NCBI RefSeq assembly: GCF_900109575.1 | Contig: NZ_FOAF01000004.1 | Coordinates: 1-64,000 of the forward strand | Direction: 5' to 3' | Source: Olivibacter domesticus | GTDB lineage: Bacteria > Bacteroidota > Bacteroidia > Sphingobacteriales > Sphingobacteriaceae | Length of the DNA stretch: 64,000 bases | Part shown: positions 17,706 to 25,900 of the stretch, in pieces | Layout of the letters: each line of letters begins with the position of its first letter | How positions within the stretch are numbered: position 1 is the stretch's first letter | Position numbers and translations under genes: made by a program | The notes under the pieces: model-generated | What the model was told of the DNA's origin: nothing | Database searches by the model: none | What the model saw: the letters and a program-made list of their open reading frames with translations, nothing else

Positions 17706-20700
17706 TTATTGGTTAACGGGTAATGATAAAACAAAAGTATTAAAGTTTTGCATATTTTCAGTATCCAAAATCAAATGCCCACCATGCATTTCCGCTAAAG
17801 ATTTTGCTAAAGCTAAACCCAAACCGGTACCCAGATGCCTTTCACTTCCTTGCAACCTGTAAAACGGTTCGAAAATTTTATCTCTTAAATCTATTGGTAT
17901 TAAGTTGCCGTCGCTCGCTACCGCGATATGAAAACTGCTATCCTTTAATTCCAAATCAACATATATTTTACTAGCAGCATACTTCAATCCATTGTTTAAA
18001 AGATTACTAACTATTTTATCAAGGGCGTCTACATCAACAAAAGCCCAAATCGGTTCTTTAGAAAATTCAGCTTTTACCTTGATTTTCTTTTCCTGTGTTG
18101 TTGGCTTTATCCGTTCAATCTGTTCTTTAAGAAACTGTGTTATATTTATTTTTTGATAGTTAAGACGAAATCCTTTTTCTTCCGTTTTCCTAAAATCTAA
18201 CAATTGCCCAGACAATTGCAATAAGCGATCTGTATTCTTTTCCATGATAAGCAGATTCTTCCTTATAGCAGGAACTTCATCTACCTGTTTAATGATTTTT
18301 TCCATCGGTCCTTTTATTAAGGTCAATGGTGTTCTAATTTCATGTGCTACTTGTGTAAAAAAATCGATTTTAGCGCGATAAGTTTCCTCTTCTTTGCGAT
18401 GGGCAAGTTGTTCTAATTTTATACGATTTTTCTCCTTGACTCGCTGGTGGTAAGTATTAATAATATAGTATATCAAACATACCAACAATATAAAATATAA
18501 GACATAAGCAGCCCCACTTGCCCAAAATGGAGGTAAGATATGAATGAATAAAACAGCCCCTTTCCCTATTCGTTTTCCTTCACTGTTCACTGCGCTGACT
18601 TTAAAAGTATATTTCCCAGGTGAAAGTTCGGTAAAATAAGCTTTTCTATTAGTTTGTAAATAAGTCCAGTTAGGATCTAAACCTTCCATTTTATAGCTAT
18701 ACTCTGTCATATTAGGGGAAACATAGCTTAAAGCTGCAAAATCAATACTAAAGGATGATTGATTATATTTTAACAAAATTGTATCAGTAAATGTAATTGA
18801 TTTCTTTAGCGGCGACCCTTGTCCGTTTATCTCAAGATCACGATCATAAACCTGGAAACCTGTTATATATACTGGTGGAACAAAGTTTTTTTCTTTTAAG
18901 CCACCCGGATCAAACCGTATTAATCCTTTTACACTACCAAAATAAAGTATTCCATCCTTTGCTTTATACGCAGCATTATAGTTAAACTGGTTACTTAGCA
19001 GTCCATTTGCCATACTAAAAGATCTTGTGAAACCAGATTTTGGATTAAACTGGATTAAGCCTTTAGAAGTGCTAACCCATAAGCTTTCCTGTTCATCTTC
19101 TAGAATTGCACATACCAGTATACCTTCTGAAGACCGCTGAAAATTATATCTTATGAAGTTATCCTTCTCCTTATTTAAATAACATAATCCTTCCTCAGTA
19201 CCCACCCATAGTTCTTTGTTACGACTTTCTTTTATGTTCGTAATACGATTACTTGCCAAACTCTTATCATTGCCCTCCATATGTGTATACAAACCTTTTT
19301 TATTTGTATTTGGGTTATAGAAATATAAACCATCACGCCAGGTTCCTGCCCATATTGTTCCGTCGCTATCCTCGTATAAACTCGTATAAAAAATATACTC
19401 CGGAAAGCCTTCTACTTTTTTAAATGCTTTTTCCTCGGATAAATATTGATAAATACCATGATCTGTTGCCAATAAGACTTTTCCCGTTCTTAATCGGAGC
19501 ATGGTATAGATAAAATTACTTTTCAAGCTATGCTTACCATTACCCGCATAATATTGCTTAAAGACCTTACCAGTTGCAATACTCATTAAGTTTAATCCTT
19601 GATGAAATGTACCAACCCATAGCGTATCTCCAGTTACCAAGAGCCCATGGATATTGGAACCAGAAAGGTCACCTAACCTTCCTGAGGCCGTAAAATGTTC
19701 AATTTTTTTCTGATTAGATGAAAATTTATTTAATCCGCCGTTTTCGGTGCCCACCCATAAATTCCCGGCATCATCTTCCACGATCTCTCTTACGGCACTT
19801 CCAGATAAGCTATTATTCTCATTCAAAGGAAAATATTTTTCAAAAAAGGTATGTTGACGATGATAATAACTTAAGCCTCCAAACCATGACCCTACCCAAA
19901 TGCCCCCTTCACGGTCTTTACACAAGGTATAATTCGCATTATCGCTTAATGTCCACGGATTGTTATCTTGTTTTCTCAGCTGTAGGATTTTCTTCTTTTC
20001 CTCCAGATAAATGAAGACACCGGATTCAGTTGCAAACCAATACTGATTGCTTCCAATCTTTTTGATATCACGGACAAAGAGAGGCTGGCCGTCGTCACTT
20101 AATGTAACCAGATCTTCATAACGATTCTCTTTTGGATACAATACTTTAGCCCCTTGTTTTGAAGTGCCTATCCAAAGACGGTTGAACTGTTCATCCCAAG
20201 TTAAACAGATAACTGATTTTGTTCTAAGCGGAGGAGAATTTTTGAAAATATCATAGGATTTAATATCTCCTGATATCGGATTTAAGAATTTTATTTCGCC
20301 TGTACCGGATCCAATCCATACCCCCGCTTTACTCAACACCATCGCATCAATGGAACTTACTTTTAAGTTAGTAAATTCTTTATAAACATTTGTTTGCGGA
20401 CGGTATTGTATCAAGGAAGAGAAATTAGCGATGTACCATATATTTCCATCTTGATCCGACTGGATGTTTACCACTACCGCCTCTCTATCGTGCTGAAAAT
20501 GCGTAAAGCTTTCTGTTATGGGATCGTAAATAAAAATTCCAAAATCCGTTCCTGCCCAGATCTTTCCTTGCTTATCTTCAAATAAGCTATGGATATAATT
20601 ATGGCCTATACTCAAAGAATCGTTCGTATCATGCCTAAATACTTTAAAGGTATAGCCATCGAAACGATTTAATCCATCTCTCGTTCCAAACCACATAAAC

Positions 20701-20843
20701 CCTTTACTATCCTGCAAGCTACAGATCACCGCGTTATTTGACAGTCCATTTTCAACCTGATAGTGTTTAAAATAATAAGGTTGAGAATAGCTTTGCTTTA
20801 CGAAAAAACAAATAAAGATTACACAGATTAGCTCTTTTATCAT
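17706..20843 (-). CDS. Propeller sensor histidine kinase (N-terminal part of a split HTCS)
   Basis: 1045-residue inner-membrane sensor. In order: signal peptide (about 1-20); roughly a dozen WxGT-type propeller repeats (for example MWFGTRDGLNRFDG, LWVGTENGGLNKF, IWAGTWRDGLYFYNP) to about residue 680; a Y_Y_Y domain (about 690-760, YKMEGLDPNWTYL); one transmembrane helix (about 768-790); a dimerisation domain with H834 in AHEIRTPLTLIKGP; and a HATPase domain ending in LGTGLGLALAKSL. The periplasmic propellers bind an oligosaccharide released from the target glycan. It stops at a TAA immediately before the in-frame regulator and is not fused to it, unlike classical HTCS proteins. A good promoter is marked at 20854-20886. 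Confidence 0.95.
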   Translation of the reverse strand: MIKELICVIFICFFVKQSYSQPYYFKHYQVENGLSNNAVICSLQDSKGFMWFGTRDGLNRFDGYTFKVFRHDTNDSLSIGHNYIHSLFEDKQGKIWAGTDFGIFIYDPITESFTHFQHDREAVVVNIQSDQDGNIWYIANFSSLIQYRPQTNVYKEFTNLKVSSIDAMVLSKAGVWIGSGTGEIKFLNPISGDIKSYDIFKNSPPLRTKSVICLTWDEQFNRLWIGTSKQGAKVLYPKENRYEDLVTLSDDGQPLFVRDIKKIGSNQYWFATESGVFIYLEEKKKILQLRKQDNNPWTLSDNANYTLCKDREGGIWVGSWFGGLSYYHRQHTFFEKYFPLNENNSLSGSAVREIVEDDAGNLWVGTENGGLNKFSSNQKKIEHFTASGRLGDLSGSNIHGLLVTGDTLWVGTFHQGLNLMSIATGKVFKQYYAGNGKHSLKSNFIYTMLRLRTGKVLLATDHGIYQYLSEEKAFKKVEGFPEYIFYTSLYEDSDGTIWAGTWRDGLYFYNPNTNKKGLYTHMEGNDKSLASNRITNIKESRNKELWVGTEEGLCYLNKEKDNFIRYNFQRSSEGILVCAILEDEQESLWVSTSKGLIQFNPKSGFTRSFSMANGLLSNQFNYNAAYKAKDGILYFGSVKGLIRFDPGGLKEKNFVPPVYITGFQVYDRDLEINGQGSPLKKSITFTDTILLKYNQSSFSIDFAALSYVSPNMTEYSYKMEGLDPNWTYLQTNRKAYFTELSPGKYTFKVSAVNSEGKRIGKGAVLFIHILPPFWASGAAYVLYFILLVCLIYYIINTYHQRVKEKNRIKLEQLAHRKEEETYRAKIDFFTQVAHEIRTPLTLIKGPMEKIIKQVDEVPAIRKNLLIMEKNTDRLLQLSGQLLDFRKTEEKGFRLNYQKINITQFLKEQIERIKPTTQEKKIKVKAEFSKEPIWAFVDVDALDKIVSNLLNNGLKYAASKIYVDLELKDSSFHIAVASDGNLIPIDLRDKIFEPFYRLQGSERHLGTGLGLALAKSLAEMHGGHLILDTENMQNFNTFVLSLPVNQ

Positions 20844-20853
20844 AATGGATCAT

Positions 20854-20886
20854 CAAACATAATATTTCTTTTAAACAAGCGCAAAA
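20854..20886 (-). promoter_or_regulatory. Bacteroidota promoter for the sensor kinase gene
   Basis: On the minus strand TTTTG at 20886-20882 (-33) is followed after 20 bases by TATGTTTG at 20861-20854 (-7), a near-ideal sigma-ABfr promoter. The -7 box is only 10 bases from the ATG at 20843, so the mRNA would have an extremely short leader. Confidence 0.6.
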
Positions 20887-20962
20887 GCAATTCATCCTGA
20901 TAGCCCTAAAGAGCTATTAATCGGCAAACAACGAGCAAAATAAATAGGATTTTACTAGGACA

Positions 20963-20995
20963 TTAGTCGGAGCTTATTCGGACCTTGTTCGGATA
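20963..20995. repeat. Three tandem 11-base repeats in the divergent promoter region
   Basis: TTAGTCGGAGC, TTATTCGGACC and TTGTTCGGATA follow each other without a gap (consensus TTdkTCGGAnn). An 11-base period places each copy on the same DNA face. They sit in the 356-base gap between the kinase gene and the divergent tandem GH43 gene, which otherwise holds only AT-rich sequence and the sites listed here. Cooperative regulator binding is possible; this is inference. Confidence 0.55.
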
Positions 20996-21168
20996 AAAGC
21001 GAAAAAACTCCTATTTATTTACGAACAAGATTTATTTGTTTTCACATTTAATAGATATGTTGTTTGCCTGTAAGTTGGAATCAAAACCCTCGTTGTTTAT
21101 TCCCTTGAGAAAAAGAAGAGAAAAATTGATACATTATTAAGAACCACAATACAATGAATTGTCGTAAT

Positions 21169-21180
21169 TTGAACGTTCAA
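21169..21180. promoter_or_regulatory. Perfect 12-base palindrome before the tandem GH43 gene
   Basis: TTGAACGTTCAA is perfectly symmetric and ends 19 bases before the ATG at 21200. An imperfect -7-like TAATTTG overlaps its left edge (21165-21171). The position fits an operator that blocks this gene's promoter. The binding protein is unknown. Confidence 0.35.
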
Positions 21181-21199
21181 GAACCAATTATAGTCGACT

Positions 21200-23077
21200 A
21201 TGCGCTGCCAACTTCTTTCATTGCTTTTTCTATGTCTGTTAACTGCAAATTTGCAAGCACAGGCACCTCCATATATTAAGAATCCCATCATCAATAAAGA
21301 CTTTCCTGACCCTACCATCGTTCCATTTAATGGCAAGTACTATGCTTATGCCACGAACAGTACTGTTCGCGGTAAATTAGCGCATATACAAGTAGCGGTC
21401 TCCGAAAATTTACAGGATTGGACCGTCCTTGGAGACGCACTCCCTACGAAACCAACGTGGGCAAACCGTGATTTTTGGGCACCACATGTTTTGTACGATA
21501 GTGCTCTTAACAAATATGTGCTTTTTTATTCCGGAGAATCAGGCAAGGGAAAATGTCTTGGCGTTGCTTATGCAAACAAACCCGAAGGCCCCTTTATAGA
21601 TATGGGGAAACCATTGTTATGTGGTGACGGCTTCGTCAATATAGATCCTATGGCATTTATTGACCCTAATAGCAAAAAGAAATTGCTCTATTGGGGCTCT
21701 GATCATCAGGCAATCAAAGTGCAGGAAATGAAAGATGATTGGTCTGCTTTCAAAGAAGGTTCCCTCGCGCAGGATATTGTATACCCTCGCCAGGAAAAAA
21801 AATACGACAATTTGATTGAAGGTGCGTGGGTAGACTTCCACAAAGGCTATTATTATCTCTATTATTCGGGCGATAATTGTTGTGGTGTGGAGGCCAGTTA
21901 TGCTGTCCTTGTTGCTCGTTCAAAGCATCCCAATGGCCCATTTGAACGTTTAGGTGCCAGTCGTTCATCTAACAGTAGTGTGATTTTAGAAAAAGATAGT
22001 GCCTGGCTGGCGCCAGGGCATAATTCTATTTTCCGTGATGCAAATGGGCAGACCTATATTGCTTATCACGCTATACCTATTAATTCAAATACAGGAAAAC
22101 CCGATGCTTATGGGCGGGTTGCGCTCATAAAACCCATCGTATATCAGAAGGGCTGGCCTACTATAGTAGAAAAGGTTAAGCACGACAAGCTAGATACGCT
22201 AACCCTAGCTGATCCCACCATCTTCTTTGATAAAGGCATCTATTACCTATATGGAACAGGGGCTAAGAATGGCTTCACTGTTTACACTTCATCTGATCTA
22301 AAAACATGGCGAGGTCCTGCCGGAACAAAAGATGGCTACGCTCTTCACAAAAGCGATGCTTTTGGAACGAATGGCTTTTGGGCTCCGCAAGTTTTTAAGC
22401 ACCAAGGCAAATTCTACATGATTTATACGGCTGATGAACAGCTAGCAATAGCAGAAAGTGATAGTCCGCTAGGTCCTTTTAAACAAGCCGAAAAAAGAGC
22501 GTTAAATGGAGATACAAAACAGATCGATCCGTATGTTTTCTTTGATGGAGGAAAAGCTTATATATATTTTGTAAAGTTAAAAGAAGGAAATCGCTTATAC
22601 GTTGCCGAGCTAAGTGCTAACCTACAAGAAATTAAAGAAGAAACCATTACCCCTTGCTTACAGGCAATTGAACCTTGGGAGAATACCGCCAAGGCCACAT
22701 GGCCGGTCACCGAGGGCCCTACAGTCATAAAACATAAAAACCTTTACTACCTTCTATACTCCGCTAATGATTTTCGAAATCCAGACTATGCTGTTGGATA
22801 CGCAACTGCTGTAAGCCCTTTAGGGCCTTGGAAAAAGAGTACAAATAATCCCCTCATTAGCAAAAAACTTTTGGGCGTTAATGGTACAGGCCATGGCGAC
22901 CTATTTACAGACAAAAATGGTCAGCTTCAATACGTTTTACATACACATTCTTCGAAGGATAAGGTTTCACCAAGAAAAACAGCTCTTGTAAAGTTACAAT
23001 TCATTAAAGAGGGGGCCGAAGATCATCTTAAATTAGCATCGAAAAAATTAGTTTTTTTGACTATAGATACTCAATAA
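21200..23077 (+). CDS. Tandem GH43 glycosidase with two five-bladed propellers
   Basis: 625-residue secreted enzyme (signal peptide about 1-21, ending LQAQ) made of two GH43 catalytic modules. Each keeps the three acidic residues expected in this clan. Module 1 has D37 (DFPDPTIV), D149 (NIDPMAF) and E207 (LIEGAW). Module 2 has D338 (LADPTIFF), D443 (QIDPYVFF) and E505 (TEGPTV). GH43 enzymes act mainly on alpha-L-arabinofuranosides, beta-xylosides and related galactans; the exact substrate is not readable here. It is the only plus-strand glycosidase in the window, divergent from the kinase gene and convergent with the next GH43. Module 1 resembles that neighbour, including a GDNCCGVEASY segment. 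Confidence 0.88.
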   Translation: MRCQLLSLLFLCLLTANLQAQAPPYIKNPIINKDFPDPTIVPFNGKYYAYATNSTVRGKLAHIQVAVSENLQDWTVLGDALPTKPTWANRDFWAPHVLYDSALNKYVLFYSGESGKGKCLGVAYANKPEGPFIDMGKPLLCGDGFVNIDPMAFIDPNSKKKLLYWGSDHQAIKVQEMKDDWSAFKEGSLAQDIVYPRQEKKYDNLIEGAWVDFHKGYYYLYYSGDNCCGVEASYAVLVARSKHPNGPFERLGASRSSNSSVILEKDSAWLAPGHNSIFRDANGQTYIAYHAIPINSNTGKPDAYGRVALIKPIVYQKGWPTIVEKVKHDKLDTLTLADPTIFFDKGIYYLYGTGAKNGFTVYTSSDLKTWRGPAGTKDGYALHKSDAFGTNGFWAPQVFKHQGKFYMIYTADEQLAIAESDSPLGPFKQAEKRALNGDTKQIDPYVFFDGGKAYIYFVKLKEGNRLYVAELSANLQEIKEETITPCLQAIEPWENTAKATWPVTEGPTVIKHKNLYYLLYSANDFRNPDYAVGYATAVSPLGPWKKSTNNPLISKKLLGVNGTGHGDLFTDKNGQLQYVLHTHSSKDKVSPRKTALVKLQFIKEGAEDHLKLASKKLVFLTIDTQ

Positions 23078-23110
23078 TTCTTAGCGTATCATAAAGAAGC
23101 TTTAATTTCA

Positions 23111-23523
23111 TCTCCTTTCTTCTTGATAAGAAAGGAGCAAAGAATCAAGGCTACACAGCCCTCGCTAAAAATGGTTTCCCCACTTGTTCCGTGAAGTCGT
23201 TTCGCTACGCTCACTTGTCACAGAACGAACATCACGCTCTGAAACCATTTTATTAACGCTCGTTCTGCGAGGCCGTCCCTTTCTACACTCCAAGGCCATT
23301 CTGCCTCCACTCTACCCTTTAAGCCTGCCCGGATAGTCCCTCCGTTTTGCTTAAAATATCACCTAGGAAATTTGCGATTTGCACGTTGATGCACTACCGA
23401 TGAAGCAAAGTTCAAAGCGATGAGTTATTCACATTTTGTTGATTTTTAAAGGTATTCATGAGCTCCCCCGAATTCTCGGGTTCGGTTTTACGTTACTTTT
23501 GCGGAAACCACAAAGTAGCATGA
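23111..23523. repeat. Long intergenic element with hairpins at both ends, copy A
   Basis: This fills most of the 494-base gap (23078-23571) between two convergent GH43 genes. The left end is a perfect 10-base stem, 23112-23121 with 23128-23137, closing the loop CTTGAT. It is followed by GAGCAAAGAATCAAGGCTACACAG-like sequence. The right end, about 23491-23522, is a weaker hairpin around TTTTGCGGAAACCACAAAG. Similar blocks recur in order at 29080-29447: GCTAAAAATGGTTTCCCC, CGTTTCGCTACGCT, GCGAGGCC, CTCCGTTT and GCACTACCG. No coding potential is evident. Confidence 0.7.
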
Positions 23524-23571
23524 GGGCCTTCAAACAAGCATTTAACGAATAAAAGTGACACGAAAAAGTTC

Positions 23572-24645
23572 TTATTTAAACACCGGTGCCCTTTGCCCTT
23601 CAAAAGAGGCTCCTTTACCTTTAATTTCAGGCCATCCATCGTTCCATTCCAGTTTATCCACCAATAGAATTCGTCTGTCTGTTCCATTCGAAAGATTCCC
23701 CTTATCTGCACGAAAGCCATGATACAAAAACCAGTCAGAGCCTTCATCGTCTGTAATAACCCTCGCATTGTGCCCGGTACCCACAAATTTATCGTTCCCT
23801 TTAATTAACAAAGTACCTTTGTCTCTTTCTGTAATAGGATGACCTTCCTTATCTAAATAAGGTCCTAATAGCGTTTCTGAACGTCCAACAAGAACGTGGT
23901 AGGTACTATTTATGCCCTCACAGCAAGAGCCTTTTGATCCAAAGAAATAATAGTATTGACCTCTTTTATGAATCATAACCGCCTCCCAATCACCTGCTGC
24001 TATCTTAGTTTTCTTCTTTTTATCAATAACAGCCTTTCCGTCAGCAGTTAACTCAATGGCGTACGTCCCTTGGGTAGGCAAATCACTAAAACTGCCCCAG
24101 AAAAGATATTTTTTCTCCTTCTCTTCAAAAAAGCAAGGGTCGATCGAATTGGGCACATTCACTTCAGCACTCAGAAAAACCTTTCCTTGATCAATAAAAT
24201 CTCCATTAAGCGAATCAGCTATTGCCAATCCAATTCCCGGATTAGGATCTCCCCAAGTAGAATAAGCATAATACATATAATATTTCCCATTCACCAAATT
24301 CACATCCGGAGCCCAGATTCCTCCTTTTTTTTTCCATTTGGGCCTTGTGGTCAATGCATTTTTAACATAACTCCAGCTCGCGAGGTTTTTAGACCTCAAC
24401 ATGGGTACTAAACGCAAACCTTGACCATCTCCCCAATCATCAGCAGTACCAAATGCATAAAAAATTCCCGTTTTTAAATCACGGATAACAGAAGGATCTG
24501 CTAAAACAGGTTCAAAAACGGGATTAGTATAGGTTTTATTTGTAGTATCGGGCTTGTTGTTATGCTCAACAGTTCCTGCTTTACAAGCCATACCAAACCC
24601 CATAAGAACCAACAACATAAAGCGCTTATTCTGACGAAGGCCCAT
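23572..24645 (-). CDS. GH43-family glycosidase
   Basis: 357-residue exported protein; the N-terminal MLLVLMGFGMACKAG stretch (lipobox-like GMAC) suggests a lipoprotein. It is a single five-bladed propeller with the three family acids D50 (LADPSV), D169 (SIDPCFF) and E221 (DWEAVM). A GSKGSCCEGINSTYH segment resembles module 1 of the tandem GH43 at 21200-23077. Arabinofuranosidase or galactan-directed activity is plausible given the GH127 and GH2 genes in the same cluster; the precise linkage is unknown. It ends the minus-strand run GH5-GH2-epimerase-GH43, 5 bases after the epimerase gene, so those two are co-transcribed. Confidence 0.88.
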   Translation of the reverse strand: MGLRQNKRFMLLVLMGFGMACKAGTVEHNNKPDTTNKTYTNPVFEPVLADPSVIRDLKTGIFYAFGTADDWGDGQGLRLVPMLRSKNLASWSYVKNALTTRPKWKKKGGIWAPDVNLVNGKYYMYYAYSTWGDPNPGIGLAIADSLNGDFIDQGKVFLSAEVNVPNSIDPCFFEEKEKKYLFWGSFSDLPTQGTYAIELTADGKAVIDKKKKTKIAAGDWEAVMIHKRGQYYYFFGSKGSCCEGINSTYHVLVGRSETLLGPYLDKEGHPITERDKGTLLIKGNDKFVGTGHNARVITDDEGSDWFLYHGFRADKGNLSNGTDRRILLVDKLEWNDGWPEIKGKGASFEGQRAPVFK

Positions 24646-24650
24646 ATTTA

Positions 24651-25808
24651 CTATTGATTAATCGAAAAGACGTATTCAGAACTCGTTTTATATACTTTTC
24701 CTGGATCCAATATAATAGAAGGAAAAGCGGGTTGGTTTACCGCATCTGGAAAATGTTGTGTTTCCAATGCTATAGCCGTTCGATAGTCGTCTTTCACGCC
24801 ATTTTTCAACGTATTTTCACCTTTCATGAAGTTGCCTCCATAAAACTGCAGGCCAGGCTGGTCAGTATAAATGCTCATCACAATGCCACTTTTATCGCCT
24901 ATCGCCGTTGCAGCCAAGCCATATTGAGCACCTTTCTTCAGCACAAAATTATGATCGTATCCACCGCCGAAAGTCAGTTGCTCATTACGCTCCTCTACCC
25001 GACTGCCAATCGTCGTGGTCTTAGTGAAATCAAAGGGTGTACCCACAACCGATTTATTCTCTCCTAATGGTATCAGCGTACTATCCACCGGTGTAAAATT
25101 ATCAGCATCTATCTGTAATAAATGGCCATTAATACTTCCATTACCTTCCCCATTGAGATTAAAAAAGGCATGGTTCGTTAAATTCACAGGAGTCCTTTTG
25201 TCTGTTTTTGCTTCATAGTCAAAGCGTATTCCATTATTTGCCGTTGCAGTAAAAGTAACTTTGACATCAAGATTACCTGGAAAATTCTCTTCTCCATCAG
25301 GCGAATGATATGTCAATACCAGCGAGGAGTCACTCGTTTGTTCTGCATCCCAAACAACATCTTGGAAACCTTTTTTTCCACCGTGTAAGGCATTCTGTCC
25401 ATTATTGGTAAAAATGGTGTATTCCTTACCATCTAATGTAAATTTGCCTTTGGCAATTCTGTTACCTACACGCCCAATAGTTGCTCCATAATAGGGTTCA
25501 GTTGAAGTCTTATAACCTTCGGCGCTTGTAAAACCTAATACAACATCTGTAGGTTTACCCTCTTTATCAGGAACCGTAAGCCCTACTAATCTTCCTCCAT
25601 AATTGGTGATCAAGGCCGTTAAAGCATTATTTTTGATCGTAAAAAGTTTGACAGCTTTCCCATCAAAAGACCCACCAAATTTAGCGGTGTCTAGGGTTGC
25701 TAATGCGGTAGCCGTTGTGTCGTCATTACTTTCTTTCCTTTCGTTGCTCCCATTACAGCTAGCAAGGAAAATTATTCCAGCTAAGCCCAAAAATTTAATA
25801 CTATTCAT
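24651..25808 (-). CDS. Aldose 1-epimerase lipoprotein (galactose mutarotase)
   Basis: Interconverts alpha and beta anomers of free aldoses such as galactose, arabinose or xylose. It is 385 residues with a lipoprotein signal (lipobox LASC near residue 18), so it acts outside the cytoplasm, where glycosidases release sugars. Family motifs include LTVPDKEGKPTDVVLGF, GRVGNRIAKGKF, catalytic histidine in NLTNHAFFNLNGEG and glutamate in ALETQHFPDAVNQP. It is preceded by a very strong hairpin (25837-25896) separating it from the GH2 gene, and followed 5 bases later by a GH43 gene. Confidence 0.92.
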   Translation of the reverse strand: MNSIKFLGLAGIIFLASCNGSNERKESNDDTTATALATLDTAKFGGSFDGKAVKLFTIKNNALTALITNYGGRLVGLTVPDKEGKPTDVVLGFTSAEGYKTSTEPYYGATIGRVGNRIAKGKFTLDGKEYTIFTNNGQNALHGGKKGFQDVVWDAEQTSDSSLVLTYHSPDGEENFPGNLDVKVTFTATANNGIRFDYEAKTDKRTPVNLTNHAFFNLNGEGNGSINGHLLQIDADNFTPVDSTLIPLGENKSVVGTPFDFTKTTTIGSRVEERNEQLTFGGGYDHNFVLKKGAQYGLAATAIGDKSGIVMSIYTDQPGLQFYGGNFMKGENTLKNGVKDDYRTAIALETQHFPDAVNQPAFPSIILDPGKVYKTSSEYVFSINQ

Positions 25809-25836
25809 AGCTTGTATTTATCGTTTTCAACCATAA

Positions 25837-25896
25837 ATATGTAGGAACAGTAAAGCGATCGTTCGGTCGAACGATCGCTTTACTGTTCCTACATAT
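25837..25896. repeat. 29-base perfect inverted repeat with a 2-base loop
   Basis: Left arm 25837-25865 and right arm 25868-25896 are exact reverse complements, separated by GT. The arms contain GCGATCGTTCG near the tip and ATATGTAGG at the base. The element lies between the GH2 stop (25901) and the epimerase start (25808). Neither side is followed at once by a long T-run, so it is not a standard intrinsic terminator. It may be an RNA-processing or mRNA-stabilising hairpin, or a mobile palindrome. Confidence 0.85.
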
Positions 25897-25900
25897 CAAT

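Noticed and set aside
17697-17708. Frameshift between the sensor kinase and regulator
   Set aside because: The two are in the same frame (nine bases between the stop and the first ATG of the regulator). The interruption is one TAA codon, not a base gain or loss.
23138-23297. Remnant coding gene in the gap between the two GH43 genes
   Set aside because: No long open frame exists, and the same sequence blocks recur at 29080-29447 with structure-type conservation, so an intergenic element is the better explanation.
24070-24411. 113-codon plus-strand open frame opposite the GH43 gene
   Set aside because: Entirely antisense to a well-supported GH43 enzyme with all catalytic residues; it has no signal or domain of its own. 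Similar antisense frames occur opposite most large genes here.
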